Source: Sphaerolaimus hirsutus
Lineage: Eukaryota > Nematoda > Chromadorea > Monhysterida > Sphaerolaimidae
DNA: 64,000 nt
Reading direction: 5' to 3'
Assembly (NCBI GenBank): GCA_964036195.1
Contig: CAXIWS010000702.1
Location: 1 to 64,000, forward strand
A program made the position numbers and the translations under genes. Shown piece after piece: positions 45,101 to 55,041 of this stretch. Every line of letters starts with the position of its first letter. Position 1 is the first letter of the stretch. Below the pieces are notes generated by a model that was not told the DNA's origin, ran no database searches, and worked only from the letters and a program-made list of their open reading frames with translations.

Positions 45101-48100
45101 TGCATGGAATCGCCCTGGTCGCAGACATAGAGAAAGCTTTTCTGCAGATTAGTCTGCAGGATAGTGACAGAGATGTGACAAGATTTCTGTGGTACAAGGA
45201 TCCCATGAAACCATCCATGGAGGACAACATTCAGATTTACAGATTTGCCAGAGTACCATTTGGTATAATCTGCAGTCCAGCGCTGCTGGCGCTGACAGTC
45301 AGATACCACCTGAATCAAGCTGGCACAGAAAATGCAAAATTGATCGATGAAAATCTGTATGTGGATAATTTGATCCTCAGTGTGGACACAGAGCAGAAAG
45401 CAATCGAATTGTACCAGGAATCCAAAGTGCTGTTTACAGAGGCACAGATGAATCTGAGAGAATGGAACAGCAACAATAAGAACTTTACTTGGCAATTGGC
45501 AGAGTCAGATGTGGCCAAGGAAATTATCACAACAGTCCTAGGAATGAAATGGGACATAGAGAGCGACCAGATGTGGCTGAAAACGCCAAAGACAGTCCAG
45601 AAATCACAATTATCAGAAACTGACCAGAAAATCAAACTTCCCACGAAAAGGACAGTTGCAAAGGTGACTGCGGGATGTTTTGATCCAATGGGACTTGTCA
45701 GTCCTGTCCTACTGCCAGCCAAGAGATTTTTGCAGACGTTATGGCATTCAGGACCAAGTGCCAAAGAATGGGACACACCCCTGTCTGAGGAACAGACAGC
45801 AATTTGGCAGCAATTGGAGACAGAGTTGCTCAAAGTTGGACAGATCAAGTTCAACAGAAATTTGAATTATCAGAGTGGTGCAGATGCACAACTGCACATT
45901 TTCGTTGATGCCTCAGCAATGGCATACAGCGCAGCGGCATACATATGCCAGAAAACGGAAATTGACAGCGGCACGTCAAGCCTGCTGTACTCCAGATTGA
46001 GACTAGCTCCAAAGAAACCAGAAGTGACAATTCCACGGCTGGAATTGTTAGCAATGTTGATTGGCAGCAGAATGTCAAAATTCATTCACAAGGAGCTCAA
46101 GGACGTCAAATTCAGTCAGACAGTTGTATGGTCAGATTCAACCTGTTGTCTGAAGTGGCTGACAACCGCGAAGCCACTGGCATGTTTTGTCAAGAACAGA
46201 TTGGATGAAATCAGGAAAATTCAGAGTGAGACAGAGAACATGCACATCAGACACATCGCAGGACTGGAGAACCCAGCTGACATGGCCACAAGAGGCATAA
46301 ATATGTCAGAGTTGGAAGGCAGTAACCTGTGGTGGAAGGGGCCAGAATGGCTAATGACTGGAGAATGGCCAGAGCCGAAAGTGGAGCCAGTCACGCCAGA
46401 AGTAATGGCAGAAATCAAGAAAGAAGAGCTCAAGTTCCCAAAAGCCAGTCCAATTTACCTGGGCGCCACACAGCAAGTGGTCAGTGACCCAGATGCCAGC
46501 AATGTGCAAGTTGACGAAAGCAAGCAAAGCAATCCATTGGGAATTGAGATTCAGAGATTCTCATCACTGACAAAGTTACTGGATGCAACAGTATACGTGA
46601 TGAGATTTGTGCGACAGATGCACAAAAAGCGCAGCAAAAATGACAGTCAGAATGGATTGTCAGAAATCATGAAAAGTATCTGTGGTACAATGAAACCACA
46701 GGGAATTATCAGTATTGAAGAGAGAGAGAGTGCGTGGAAATATTGGATCAAAGTGACGCAACAGAATCATTACAAAGAAGTGGCAAAGATTCTGGCAACA
46801 GGCCACAGCAAAGGCAGCCAGGATGGCAAGAAAGCAGCTGCAGACCAGCAGTTGATCAAATGGCTCAATGTGCAAATGCATCAGGATGGAATCCTGAAGT
46901 GCCACGGCAGAATGGAGCATACAGACCCACAGGAGGTCACAGTGCCACTCATACTGTTGCCAGCAACGGCTACAGTGACTCAGCTGATCGTCAGAGACCA
47001 GCATGAGAAGTTAATGCACGCAGGAGTGCAACACACATTGGCAGCGATCAGACAAAAGTACTGGATTACACAGGGCAGACGGGTGATCTACAATGTGACG
47101 AGAACCTGCCCAACCTGTAAGAAATTGGGAGCGAAGCCGTACCAGCTTCCACCAATGCCAGATTTACCAGAAACCAGAGTTCAGAGAGCCAGACCGTTCC
47201 AGTACACGGGCTTGGATTATTTGGGACCAGTTTGGTACAAAGTGGACAAAGATCACAGGAAAATGTGGATCTGTTTGTTCACATGTATGGTGACACGTGC
47301 AGTTCACCTGGAAAGTGTGCTGGACATGACAGCACAGGAATTCCTGAATGCAGTCAGAAGATTCATCGCCAGGCGCGGAAAGCCTGAGGCAGTGATTTCA
47401 GACAATGCGACGCAATTCAAATTGACAGAGAAAGTGCTCAGCTCAAGCACTGACAAGGCCATTAATACTGGGAAAGAATGGTCAGAGATGGTCAAAAGTG
47501 GAGCAGTACAGACTTACTGCTCACAGCAACAAATCCAGTGGAACATGACTACTCCTATGGCACCATGGCAGGGAGGAATCTATGAAAGAATGGTGGGCAT
47601 CACCAAGAAACATTTCAAGGCAGCTGTGGGGCACAGAATGTTAACCCTGCAAGAATTGTTGACACTTCTGCCAGAAGTCGAGGCAGTGATCAACAGCAGG
47701 CCAATCTCTTACATCTATGGTGATGTAAAGAGCCTCAGAGTGCTGACGCCAAAAGACTTCCTGACAGGGGAAGGTCAGATTGGAGCACCACAGTTTGACG
47801 CAGACAAAGATGGAGAATTTGTGCCCAGAATGGATAACGCAGCGAAACTGCAGAAATATTGGGAGACAACCCAGCAAACTTTGGATAAGTTCTGGGACTT
47901 GTGGCATCAAGAGTATATCCCGAGCTTGAGGGAAAGAACTCAGGTGACGCACAAACATGGCAGATTGACAGCGACTCAAGAACCCAAAGTGAATGAAGTT
48001 GTGCTGATTTATGAAGAGAACATGCCCAGAGGTGCATGGAGGATGGGTCGCATCGAGCAGTTAGAGCCCAGCAAAGATGGACAGATTCGCTCAGCAAAAG

Positions 48101-50895
48101 TCAGAACTGCCAACAGAAATGTGGTCAGCAGACCACTCAATCAATTGTATCCGCTGGAAATCAATTCAAAGACAATGGATATCCCAGAGACAGCAGTGAC
48201 AGTCAAAGTGGATTTACTGGACCCAGCAATTGTCCAGAAACATGTCAGAAATCAGAGCTCGAACAGAGACTCTGTACAGAACCCTGCTCAGAGGAACTCA
48301 GTATCGGATAGAGTCCTGAGAAGTGCAACAGGGAAAGCCACAGCAACCACCAGCAGTCTGGTGATTGGAATGCTGTGCATGATGTTGATGCTGACAGGCA
48401 TGTCAGAGTCAGCAACGCTGAGAAAAGCTGGCAAAGCTTACAGCGAAGTATTTTCCAGAACATACGTTCTAGAAACCTCGACAGTAAGGCCACCATCATT
48501 GGCAGCGCATCATGGATTGCCGCCTTTGCCTTCAGAATGGCCACCAAAATCTGTCAGAGAAATGCAGACTTATGAGAGATTCAAGGATGCAATCAAAGAT
48601 CATCCTGTGGAACAAGTGATCAGCTCACAAAGCCAGAAGTATCAGATTTGCACCAGTGGAAGACATGGACATGCGCTTACAGTTCCTGAAGAAGTGCAGT
48701 GCCATATCCCACCAAGGAATTTTGTCAAGGCAATGAAAGTTACACTTTACGCACAGAGACAGATTCCACAGAAAGAGAAAGCATACAGATGCTACATCAG
48801 AATCAAAGAAATCATCACACACACCAGTTTCTGGGGAGCGAAAGGCATTACAGGCAATTTTGAGAAATACCAGCAAGTTGGCGTGGTAGCCTGTAACTAT
48901 GCAAGAATTCACAAGATGTTCAGAGGAACACCTTTGGTGGAAATGGAGCCCAGAGTGTGGACAACCAATCAAACCTTGAAAGTGGAATATTCATGGTGTT
49001 GCCATGACAAAGAAAATGTCGTCAGTAACTTCTACATGGAAGAAGGAACCGTGGCTTCTCTTGATGGAAAGACTGTAATCAGCGACTTGCAAGATTTCAG
49101 TCAGTGCAGAGCCATGATGGGACATTGCAGAGACCACAATTATGGAATTACAGTGTGGGATACAGAGAACTTCAAGCATCAATGTGCATACGAGAGAATT
49201 GACAGATTCAAATCAGAGATATCTGGCCAGACAATTATTGTGTCAAAATTGCAAGCAGCATACTCCCACAGCAACAAGACAAAGAGGCCAATTGGTTCAG
49301 AATGTGTTCCGGGAGACACATACTACACCGATCAAGGAGGTGTATTCATCCAGTTTGACAGAAGAGAAGATGTGCCTGTAGAATGGGCAAGGCCAGGGAA
49401 GATAGTGGAGGCAAGAGAGTCGACAATCAGTGGAACATTGTATGCCAGATTGGACGACAGAAACTCCAAGTTTCAGTTCCTGCAACATGTGGTCAGAGAA
49501 ATGACTCAGGCACAATTTGCGATTGTATGGCATCAGCTATGTCAACTTCGCAAGAACCAGCTGGACATGTTGACTCAGCTTTTCCGCATCGATCCAACAT
49601 TGGGGATTCGAGCCATGCTGGGAAGACAGGATGTTCATGCAGAATGGGCTGGAGAAGCAATTATGTTTTGGGAATGCAAGGAAGTGCAGCCATACATAAT
49701 TTATCAGACAGGAAAAGTGGGAGAGACATGTTACAAGTACACACCAATGAGATTGGACAAAGACGGGCCCTTGTGGTTCAAGAGCCCAGTCAGCAGAGAC
49801 TTGGTGGAAAAATCACCAGAAGAGGATTGCAGCCACACCACACCGCACCTGTACAGAAATGAACATGGACAATGGAAGTCCGCACATGGAATGGTGCATG
49901 TCACAGAGACGCCAATTGAAATGACATGGAAAGGACAGTGGCAGGCCTTCACGTTTGACGCGCCTCACCTGTTCACCAACATTGTCAACAGAGCGACCAA
50001 TTTCATGGATGTCAGAGGCCAGATTCAGAGACTACAGAATTTAGAGCATGTGCAGAATCAGTTGATCGATTACACAGCAGATATGTCACTAGATCCCAGA
50101 GTGATCAGAAATTCAATAGAAGGCATTGGAGCTGGAATTGGACAGACAGCAGCAGGAATCGGCAAGGCATATGGTCACTATATATCTGGAGTGTCAAAGG
50201 GGTACACCAACTTTATCAGAGGAATGCTGAAAGGACCCTTTCAAGTGATCATCAACACAATCGCAATGCTGCTGGGGATCACAATCCTGATAGCCGGAAT
50301 TGTAGCTGCAGGATACCTGTGGTACAATTGGAGGATTGCCACAGGGAAACCAGTGATTCCACCGTGTGTATACACATGCATATGGAAATGCATAGTGTGT
50401 CCATTCAAGTGCATATGGCTATGCTTCAGAGCCGTCAGATACACTATCAAGAAATCAACTCAGAAAGAGACCAATTATCCACAAAGAAAAGTGCGCAAGA
50501 CAGAGTTGAGACCAGCAATCAAGAGGAGAGCCAGATCCAACTCAACACAGTCTGTCAGATTTGCCAGGAGAGCAGAAACAGAGGACAGAATGGCAAAGTC
50601 ACTATCAGCATATGTTCAGCCAGATGAAAGTTCAGCTGATGAGGGACAAGTCAGAGCCAGGAATAGAGACAGTGTTCACATGCCCGATATCCGCAAATTC
50701 ACCTCACGCGAACGCGCAGGAAGCGACACGGGCAACTACCTGCTTCATCATCAGGCTAGGTCGGCGTTGGCATCACCAGCAACCGGACCTGCAACTTCAC
50801 GCACGCCCACGACTTCGCGCACAACCACGTTCACCACCGAGGCGACTGTGGAAACGCCACTCATCACTTTGACGCCCACCACTACCAGCATGTGA
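42193..50895 (+). CDS. Gag-protease-RT-RNase H-integrase-envelope polyprotein of BEL element B
   Basis: One frame of 2900 codons from ATG at 42,193 (AAAAATGG, good context; the upstream GTG at 42,169 is in frame but unlikely). Positions counted from that GTG: gag with a DUF1759-like block (185-330) and three zinc knuckles at C425, C459 and C478; aspartic protease DTGS (621-624, DUF1758 region); RT with D986 in VADIEKAF and YVDN at 1064-1067; Pao/RNase H with D1247 and D1323; integrase HHCC (H1617, H1622, C1647, C1650) and DDE (D1683, D1745, E1806); DUF5641-like end (about 1940-1996). From about 2060 comes an envelope-like region: hydrophobic leader, Cys-rich ectodomain, transmembrane segment (about 2693-2718), then a Cys-rich tail. 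Protease cleavage or splicing would be needed to release the envelope. No stop or frameshift seen. Confidence 0.95.
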   Translation: MVSPTGHIRKTLGPAKHRVESRLAREFAKYDLELFAEASKDDKRTEMRRVIASVKQEGAKLESAMNAVKTQFDAWRDIVKDIDEPDQMEQEQKIYQDSYEEYANMSDLVTQKVVAMNVYIEELQDMIQQQSGNTMYEVNTAFIQQMAAQMALTAQGAAPGASSTNATTAKSVKLQKLEVEQFTGEIVKFRSWWQMFESHIHNRTDLEDISKFSYLRSLLKGSAFGMISGLSVTAENYAPAIAMLKKRYDQPVVVRNTLMSNIMKLRQARNTCQDMRILFDAIERLLQQLESLGESVEHPMLLSQLQQKVPPEVLREIQKEQGTEEALTVENFRKLFGKQLALSEAVQHTQQTEAPVQQSRQGFGNNPRAQQFNNRFQGNGNRFRGPENPRTSTGSMSVIQNGQSAPQAGFMNPGRPCVFCNDTQQLHFNDKCPKFKTARERRVVLSKAERCLRCLQKGHYMNQCQFTRSCFYCKSNRHHTAVCPEKFGDNGNGNAGRQIPAFRANGQQNGQQSANNGRKSVPTVGRPTQSQQRKATVNCVTVEEAGPEMVETETISSTVVTEPNAKQQNTSVNLSVNRNMSMLMTARTVIEASEMDTEMEPEQPPLQIQAFLDTGSQGTYMSEKVAKKLNLKSTGEHHIQVYTFGNEKPHYKVVQQVEFRMRLRNGQKVEMVADVVPTLTTEQVKVPVSEQDEKYLQKYFPDESYFADRIPKEKGTECKFKPDIIVGLNYFWDLISRNTSTTRLPSGLYVIPSELGLLMGGGQLTSNRNKWTTDGAYPVVVNTIVHQIQREKWYEEAPLSIAPVPNVKDMDRLDTIGIMDQPDLVEDDEAIKQFNESVQRNPDGRYSVKFMYKPNLHELPDNKAMAFKRFRYLTNRLKRDPELLEKIQAIMKAQEEQGVIEKVQEDIMDGRKFHILPHQPVITPEKTTTKVREVYDASAKPPGMPSLNECMYRGPVILPQLVGMLMRFRLHGIALVADIEKAFLQISLQDSDRDVTRFLWYKDPMKPSMEDNIQIYRFARVPFGIICSPALLALTVRYHLNQAGTENAKLIDENLYVDNLILSVDTEQKAIELYQESKVLFTEAQMNLREWNSNNKNFTWQLAESDVAKEIITTVLGMKWDIESDQMWLKTPKTVQKSQLSETDQKIKLPTKRTVAKVTAGCFDPMGLVSPVLLPAKRFLQTLWHSGPSAKEWDTPLSEEQTAIWQQLETELLKVGQIKFNRNLNYQSGADAQLHIFVDASAMAYSAAAYICQKTEIDSGTSSLLYSRLRLAPKKPEVTIPRLELLAMLIGSRMSKFIHKELKDVKFSQTVVWSDSTCCLKWLTTAKPLACFVKNRLDEIRKIQSETENMHIRHIAGLENPADMATRGINMSELEGSNLWWKGPEWLMTGEWPEPKVEPVTPEVMAEIKKEELKFPKASPIYLGATQQVVSDPDASNVQVDESKQSNPLGIEIQRFSSLTKLLDATVYVMRFVRQMHKKRSKNDSQNGLSEIMKSICGTMKPQGIISIEERESAWKYWIKVTQQNHYKEVAKILATGHSKGSQDGKKAAADQQLIKWLNVQMHQDGILKCHGRMEHTDPQEVTVPLILLPATATVTQLIVRDQHEKLMHAGVQHTLAAIRQKYWITQGRRVIYNVTRTCPTCKKLGAKPYQLPPMPDLPETRVQRARPFQYTGLDYLGPVWYKVDKDHRKMWICLFTCMVTRAVHLESVLDMTAQEFLNAVRRFIARRGKPEAVISDNATQFKLTEKVLSSSTDKAINTGKEWSEMVKSGAVQTYCSQQQIQWNMTTPMAPWQGGIYERMVGITKKHFKAAVGHRMLTLQELLTLLPEVEAVINSRPISYIYGDVKSLRVLTPKDFLTGEGQIGAPQFDADKDGEFVPRMDNAAKLQKYWETTQQTLDKFWDLWHQEYIPSLRERTQVTHKHGRLTATQEPKVNEVVLIYEENMPRGAWRMGRIEQLEPSKDGQIRSAKVRTANRNVVSRPLNQLYPLEINSKTMDIPETAVTVKVDLLDPAIVQKHVRNQSSNRDSVQNPAQRNSVSDRVLRSATGKATATTSSLVIGMLCMMLMLTGMSESATLRKAGKAYSEVFSRTYVLETSTVRPPSLAAHHGLPPLPSEWPPKSVREMQTYERFKDAIKDHPVEQVISSQSQKYQICTSGRHGHALTVPEEVQCHIPPRNFVKAMKVTLYAQRQIPQKEKAYRCYIRIKEIITHTSFWGAKGITGNFEKYQQVGVVACNYARIHKMFRGTPLVEMEPRVWTTNQTLKVEYSWCCHDKENVVSNFYMEEGTVASLDGKTVISDLQDFSQCRAMMGHCRDHNYGITVWDTENFKHQCAYERIDRFKSEISGQTIIVSKLQAAYSHSNKTKRPIGSECVPGDTYYTDQGGVFIQFDRREDVPVEWARPGKIVEARESTISGTLYARLDDRNSKFQFLQHVVREMTQAQFAIVWHQLCQLRKNQLDMLTQLFRIDPTLGIRAMLGRQDVHAEWAGEAIMFWECKEVQPYIIYQTGKVGETCYKYTPMRLDKDGPLWFKSPVSRDLVEKSPEEDCSHTTPHLYRNEHGQWKSAHGMVHVTETPIEMTWKGQWQAFTFDAPHLFTNIVNRATNFMDVRGQIQRLQNLEHVQNQLIDYTADMSLDPRVIRNSIEGIGAGIGQTAAGIGKAYGHYISGVSKGYTNFIRGMLKGPFQVIINTIAMLLGITILIAGIVAAGYLWYNWRIATGKPVIPPCVYTCIWKCIVCPFKCIWLCFRAVRYTIKKSTQKETNYPQRKVRKTELRPAIKRRARSNSTQSVRFARRAETEDRMAKSLSAYVQPDESSADEGQVRARNRDSVHMPDIRKFTSRERAGSDTGNYLLHHQARSALASPATGPATSRTPTTSRTTTFTTEATVETPLITLTPTTTSM

Positions 50896-50937
50896 CGTTG
50901 CTGCAACAACGGGGTACAGCAACTCTTCCGCCCGGAG

Positions 50938-52239
50938 TGTGCTGACCGTGGCAAAATGGATGGATAAAGAAATACAGAGAATTGATAATTAGGCTCATAT
51001 TTGCACATTTACTTATTTGCACTATTTTACAATTTATGCACTATATTACTTTACCACACAAATTGTATTTCCTGCACTATATTATTTACCCATGGAGAAT
51101 ATTCGATTAGGAAAGTGTTCTATAAGTTATTGATAGGTTTATGTGGAATGTTTAGGTTAAAAGGTCAAATAAGTTATTATTAGGTGTATTAATATAAAAT
51201 TAGGCTCATTCAACTCGCCGTAATTTTCTGATCATGAATATATATACATTTGCATAGTTTACTTGCAGTTTACAAAAGTCAAATCTTGTAAATATTTACG
51301 TGCTGCGTAATTATCTAGGCCAGCGTCCTAATGGAGAAATAGTGCCCTGTATGCAACTAGCATTTACTGTACGTGTTTTACGAAGCCCTTCGCGTAGGCA
51401 TAATTGTTTAACCCTGTCCACAATTTATATTTATATTTACTTAATAATTATAATACTTTGCTCAAGCTGAATATATTATAGACCCTGCTCAATTAATATA
51501 CCCATTTACCTCGAATAAGTCCCAATTTGCCAATTATGAAATATACGTTTCCAGGAAGTGATTATTATTATTATATCGAATATACCCTGCTCTATTTATG
51601 TCATTAGGAACATTTACACTACTATTTACAGTTTTCAAACCCTATTTTATTAGTTCCAATGTGCGTCAATGTTTTCTGACAAATTGAAGCAAATTAGTAA
51701 ATCGGCCGAGTTTGCCGACTTCGCGCCTCAAGATTAATAGTTTTTCCATTAGCCCAATTTGTACCTGGTATTTCTTTACCATAATTATTTGAATGTATGC
51801 ACGCGCAGTATAAGGCAACTGTTTCGGCTAAATGTGTTTATTTGTTGCATTCATGTCTTATTTGTGCATTTGTATTAGGAAATTACTGTAGCTGTTTTTC
51901 TATACGTGATTTCCGTGTCTTAGCTACTTTGAGAGTTTTTACTCCAGTCTGCGGACCCACCCAAAGTGAACAAAATAAGCTAGCGATAGAAACTTCGACT
52001 AGGAAGCTCGCTAGGCTTTGCGCTTTTGTAACACGCTGTATCTGATCAAAATAAAGTACCTGAAACAATCTCGAAACCCCTTTTCAACACACAACTACGA
52101 AATAAACTCAACTTGGCTGTCGACAAGTGGACGTTCGGCAACAACGGGAAATCAACCACTCTAAAGGCCGTTTCTCACTACGGTCTTGAAGCAGCCGGAT
52201 TCGGTGGTAGAAGACGCTGACTTCGGTGGCTTCATCACA
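50938..52239 (+). repeat. 3' LTR of element B
   Basis: Same length and sequence as the 5' LTR as far as checked, including AATAAA at 52,050-52,055. The 42 bp between the stop codon and this LTR lack an obvious polypurine tract, which is unusual. Confidence 0.95.
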
Positions 52240-52244
52240 AAAGA

Positions 52245-53841
52245 TCACAAATATTATCAATTAAATGATCAATCATGGGCCAACGAAAATGGACCAACAA
52301 ACTTGCATGTCACAAAACTCCCAATCGAATTAATTTGGGCTGGCTCGTGGAAACCATTCACACTAAATGTTTCCGGGTCACCAGGCGTAAGCATGACTGA
52401 CATTGCATTCAGTATCATGGCTGCACATCACCACTTTCAAAATCTGCAGCGACTCGAACAACAAGTCACACGTTCAGTCGATTACATTTCAACAAAATCC
52501 AACGATCCTAAAGCCGTGCAGGCGTATATTGCTGGCATCGGCCAAGGGGTTGGTGCATATTTTGAAGGTGTAGGTACAGAATTGGGTCACATCATTCACG
52601 GTAGTATCACAGGTGGTGCGTCTGCATTAGATTCGTTACTATCTGGGCCACTTCAAACCGCTGTGAACATTATACTCATTATTATCACAATCGCTTGTAT
52701 TGGGTATATCGGTTATGTTTACATGCAGTGGCGGCTCGTAACCGGCAGGGGTATGCTGCCAGACGTCAAGGGATTTTTCCGAAGAAAGGACAGAAAGGAC
52801 AAAGACCCAAACAACAGGGGCCACCGTCCATTCAGCAAGGAAAAATCGGTAAGCGACAGCAACGTAACCGCCAGAAGAAACAGAAAAGCGGTTTCAACAA
52901 ACCCGCTTTGTCAAGTGAACCCGTCACACAAACGTCAAGTTCGTCACAGTTACAGTCAAAGTTTGTCACACCCCTCAAACGAGTTTCTCCATTCAAACGA
53001 CTTTCCATTAAAGGACGCTTGGTACAGTCTAGATCGGATCCCCCGGTCAGCTATAGTGCCCAGCGCGCCGAAGAAATCGAAATGGAGACGGGTGCGCGCC
53101 GGGTCAAGACCTGCACCCTCCTGCGAGTCACAAATGCAGGGCTCGTCGCCAAACGCCAAATTCACAGTCACAGAGCCCGTCACAACAGAGGTCACAATGG
53201 AAGACGCGATCCCTGACCGCGAGCCCTTGCAAAAGCGACTCAAGAGATTCGCTGGAGTTGCAGGGCTCCCAGGTGAGCAGCAATCGTCAAACCAGACATT
53301 TCCCTCTATACCCCACTCTTTTCACAAATTCAATAACATCAATCAAAAACTGGTCAAATCAAAAATTAAACGATCTAAAAAGATCCGTGACTTTCCTCAG
53401 ACAAACACCTTCACAGTCCGACATAGAGCTCGGAGAGATGGAAGAAAATCACGTTCTAGATCTAGATCCCCCTCCGTACCATTTGACCAACTCAACACAA
53501 TCACTTCACAATGTTCAACCACATTCACAACCTTCCACGTCCCCTTGCTACCAAGCAAACCGCTTGCAGCAACGGAACAATGGCATCCAACTGAGCCATC
53601 GAAAACGAGCGTCGACGAGACTGAGATGCTCCGACAAGCCCTCGAGCAACTCGTCGAGGAATCTGAGAAGCTCCCCAACTGGCCAGGTCGACCGGGAGGG
53701 GCCCCAGAAGACCAGGCGCCCAGGCACGGGGAAAGCCGCCAGCCTGAGGAGGATGCCGTCGAACCCATGGACGAGCATCATGAGGAGGGCCGGGAAAATG
53801 CCGGCGTTGAGGACGCCGACGATCTGCTACCACAGGAGTGA
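52245..53841 (+). pseudogene. Element A envelope C-terminal part
   Basis: It resumes element A right after the TSD of B. It encodes the membrane-proximal region (VDYISTKSNDPKAV, then a Gly-rich AYIAGIGQGVGAYF stretch), a transmembrane helix (IILIIITIACIGYIGYVYM, about 52,670-52,726) and a long basic, Ser/Pro-rich tail. The same order occurs at the end of element B's frame. The tail frame may be broken: an overlapping frame (53,258-53,863) contains DLDPPPYHL, a PPxY late-domain-like motif. The frame is cut from its N-terminal half by 12.6 kb of element B. Confidence 0.8.
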
Positions 53842-53847
53842 TGAAAG

Positions 53848-55041
53848 TGTCACAGGCGTTTGATTTTGATTTTCACATCAATAATCTTTTCATATCAAGT
53901 GCCGTGATTGGCTGCGATAAAATTAAATTAGATTTAATTTTAATTCTCGTTTTGGGAGTGTGTAACATTATCGTAAAATGTAAAACTTTAATATTTAAGT
54001 TGACGTTCTTATGTTCGCTTTTATATTTAGTTAATTCAATTTATCAATATTCCTTTTCAGTTCACATTCCACCTTTAACATCTTCACATTCACCATTTAA
54101 TATCTCAAGCGATTATGTTTACAACGTGCGCTTTACATTGCTCACATATTTAGATCTTAGCCATTGCTCACATTCCGCCACATTTCCTTGACAAGCAGCA
54201 TGCAAATACGCCGACATGTTTATGTTAAGCGGCGGGCTCGCCCCAAGCGGGGGGCCGGGCCCGCGCGCCATTTCAAATGCTGTCTGGCTTGTCTCACATT
54301 TTCATTATCTTGCCAGTTTAGCTCGCTTTTTGTCGGAAAGGCGAGCGGGCAAGAGTTGAACAATTGGAAATGTTGGGTAAAAATCAGAGATTAGAGCCGA
54401 CCGATTGGCGCCAAGCTAGTCGCCATCGGTCTGGCCCTTAGAAGCCGATCTCACAGCTAAAATCGGCAGTGTTTGCAACCTCGTCAACTTCACACAAATA
54501 TCTTCCTAGGATCTAAATAAGCGCTGTTGTCACCTTTATTAAATCGCTTATTTTTTGGTGCTAAGTTTTAACTCTTGGTGCTTTAAGTCACCTTAGTGCT
54601 TTATTCACATCCGCGCTATTTAAGGTGCTTTGTTCACAACCGCGCCACTAAATTATTGCCTTGTTGTCGTATATAAGTGCCTTCTTTAAATTGCCTTATT
54701 TCTTCGGTAATTTACGTTTAACTTACTTTTCATTTAAGTAATTAATTTAGTTGTAAATTAATTCCTTTATTTAAATATATTTTATTCACATTTATTTCTT
54801 TGTATTTAATTGTCTAAACAAAAAGGTTCGTCAAACCCTTTTGGAAACAATCTAAATATTGAATCACACTAACTCACGTCAATTCACTTCAACTCAACTA
54901 ATCACATTGATAAAATAGCGGAACATCAACTAAGAGACGACGCCTCACGTCACAATTCATTCGTTCACATTCGTCCTCTTCCTCGGTTAGGAATAGGAGC
55001 TCGTTCACAAGTCAACTCAACTAGTTCCATACTATTTTACA
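53848..55041 (+). repeat. Probable 3' LTR of element A
   Basis: It begins TGTCACAGGCG just after a purine-rich stretch (AGGAGTGATGAAAG) that could be the polypurine tract, and ends near CTATTTTACA where a hAT-like fragment starts. It holds a TATA-like CGTATATAAG near 54,667. With the 5' half of A lost there is no partner LTR, so the boundaries are inferred from position and the TG/CA rule. Confidence 0.5.

Larger units (their letters stand above)
39665..52239 (+). mobile_element. Complete BEL/Pao-env retrotransposon B (12,575 bp)
   Basis: Two LTRs of 1302 bp (39,665-40,966 and 50,938-52,239) begin TGTG and end CACA and look identical wherever I compared them. The 5-bp TSD AAAGA lies at 39,660-39,664 and 52,240-52,244. 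A TGG-starting primer-binding site abuts the 5' LTR. A single uninterrupted gag-pol-env frame fills the interior. It is inserted in the envelope of element A. Intact coding and matching LTRs indicate a recent insertion. Confidence 0.95.
34929..55041 (+). mobile_element. BEL/Pao retrotransposon A, 5'-truncated, split by element B
   Basis: The remaining order is RT (from the PSLN region), RNase H, integrase, envelope and a probable 3' LTR. gag, protease and the RT N-terminus are missing upstream of 34,929. Two frameshifts lie near 36,535 and 37,525. Element B (39,665-52,239) interrupts the envelope. It is a different lineage from B but has the same gene order, including the envelope fused after integrase. 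The pol fragment at 57,513-58,846 is closer to A than to B. Confidence 0.85.

Noticed and set aside
52186..52244. Apparent start of a 551-codon protein inside the 3' LTR of element B
   Set aside because: The frame runs from the LTR into element A envelope only by chance; the true upstream part lies before 39,665.
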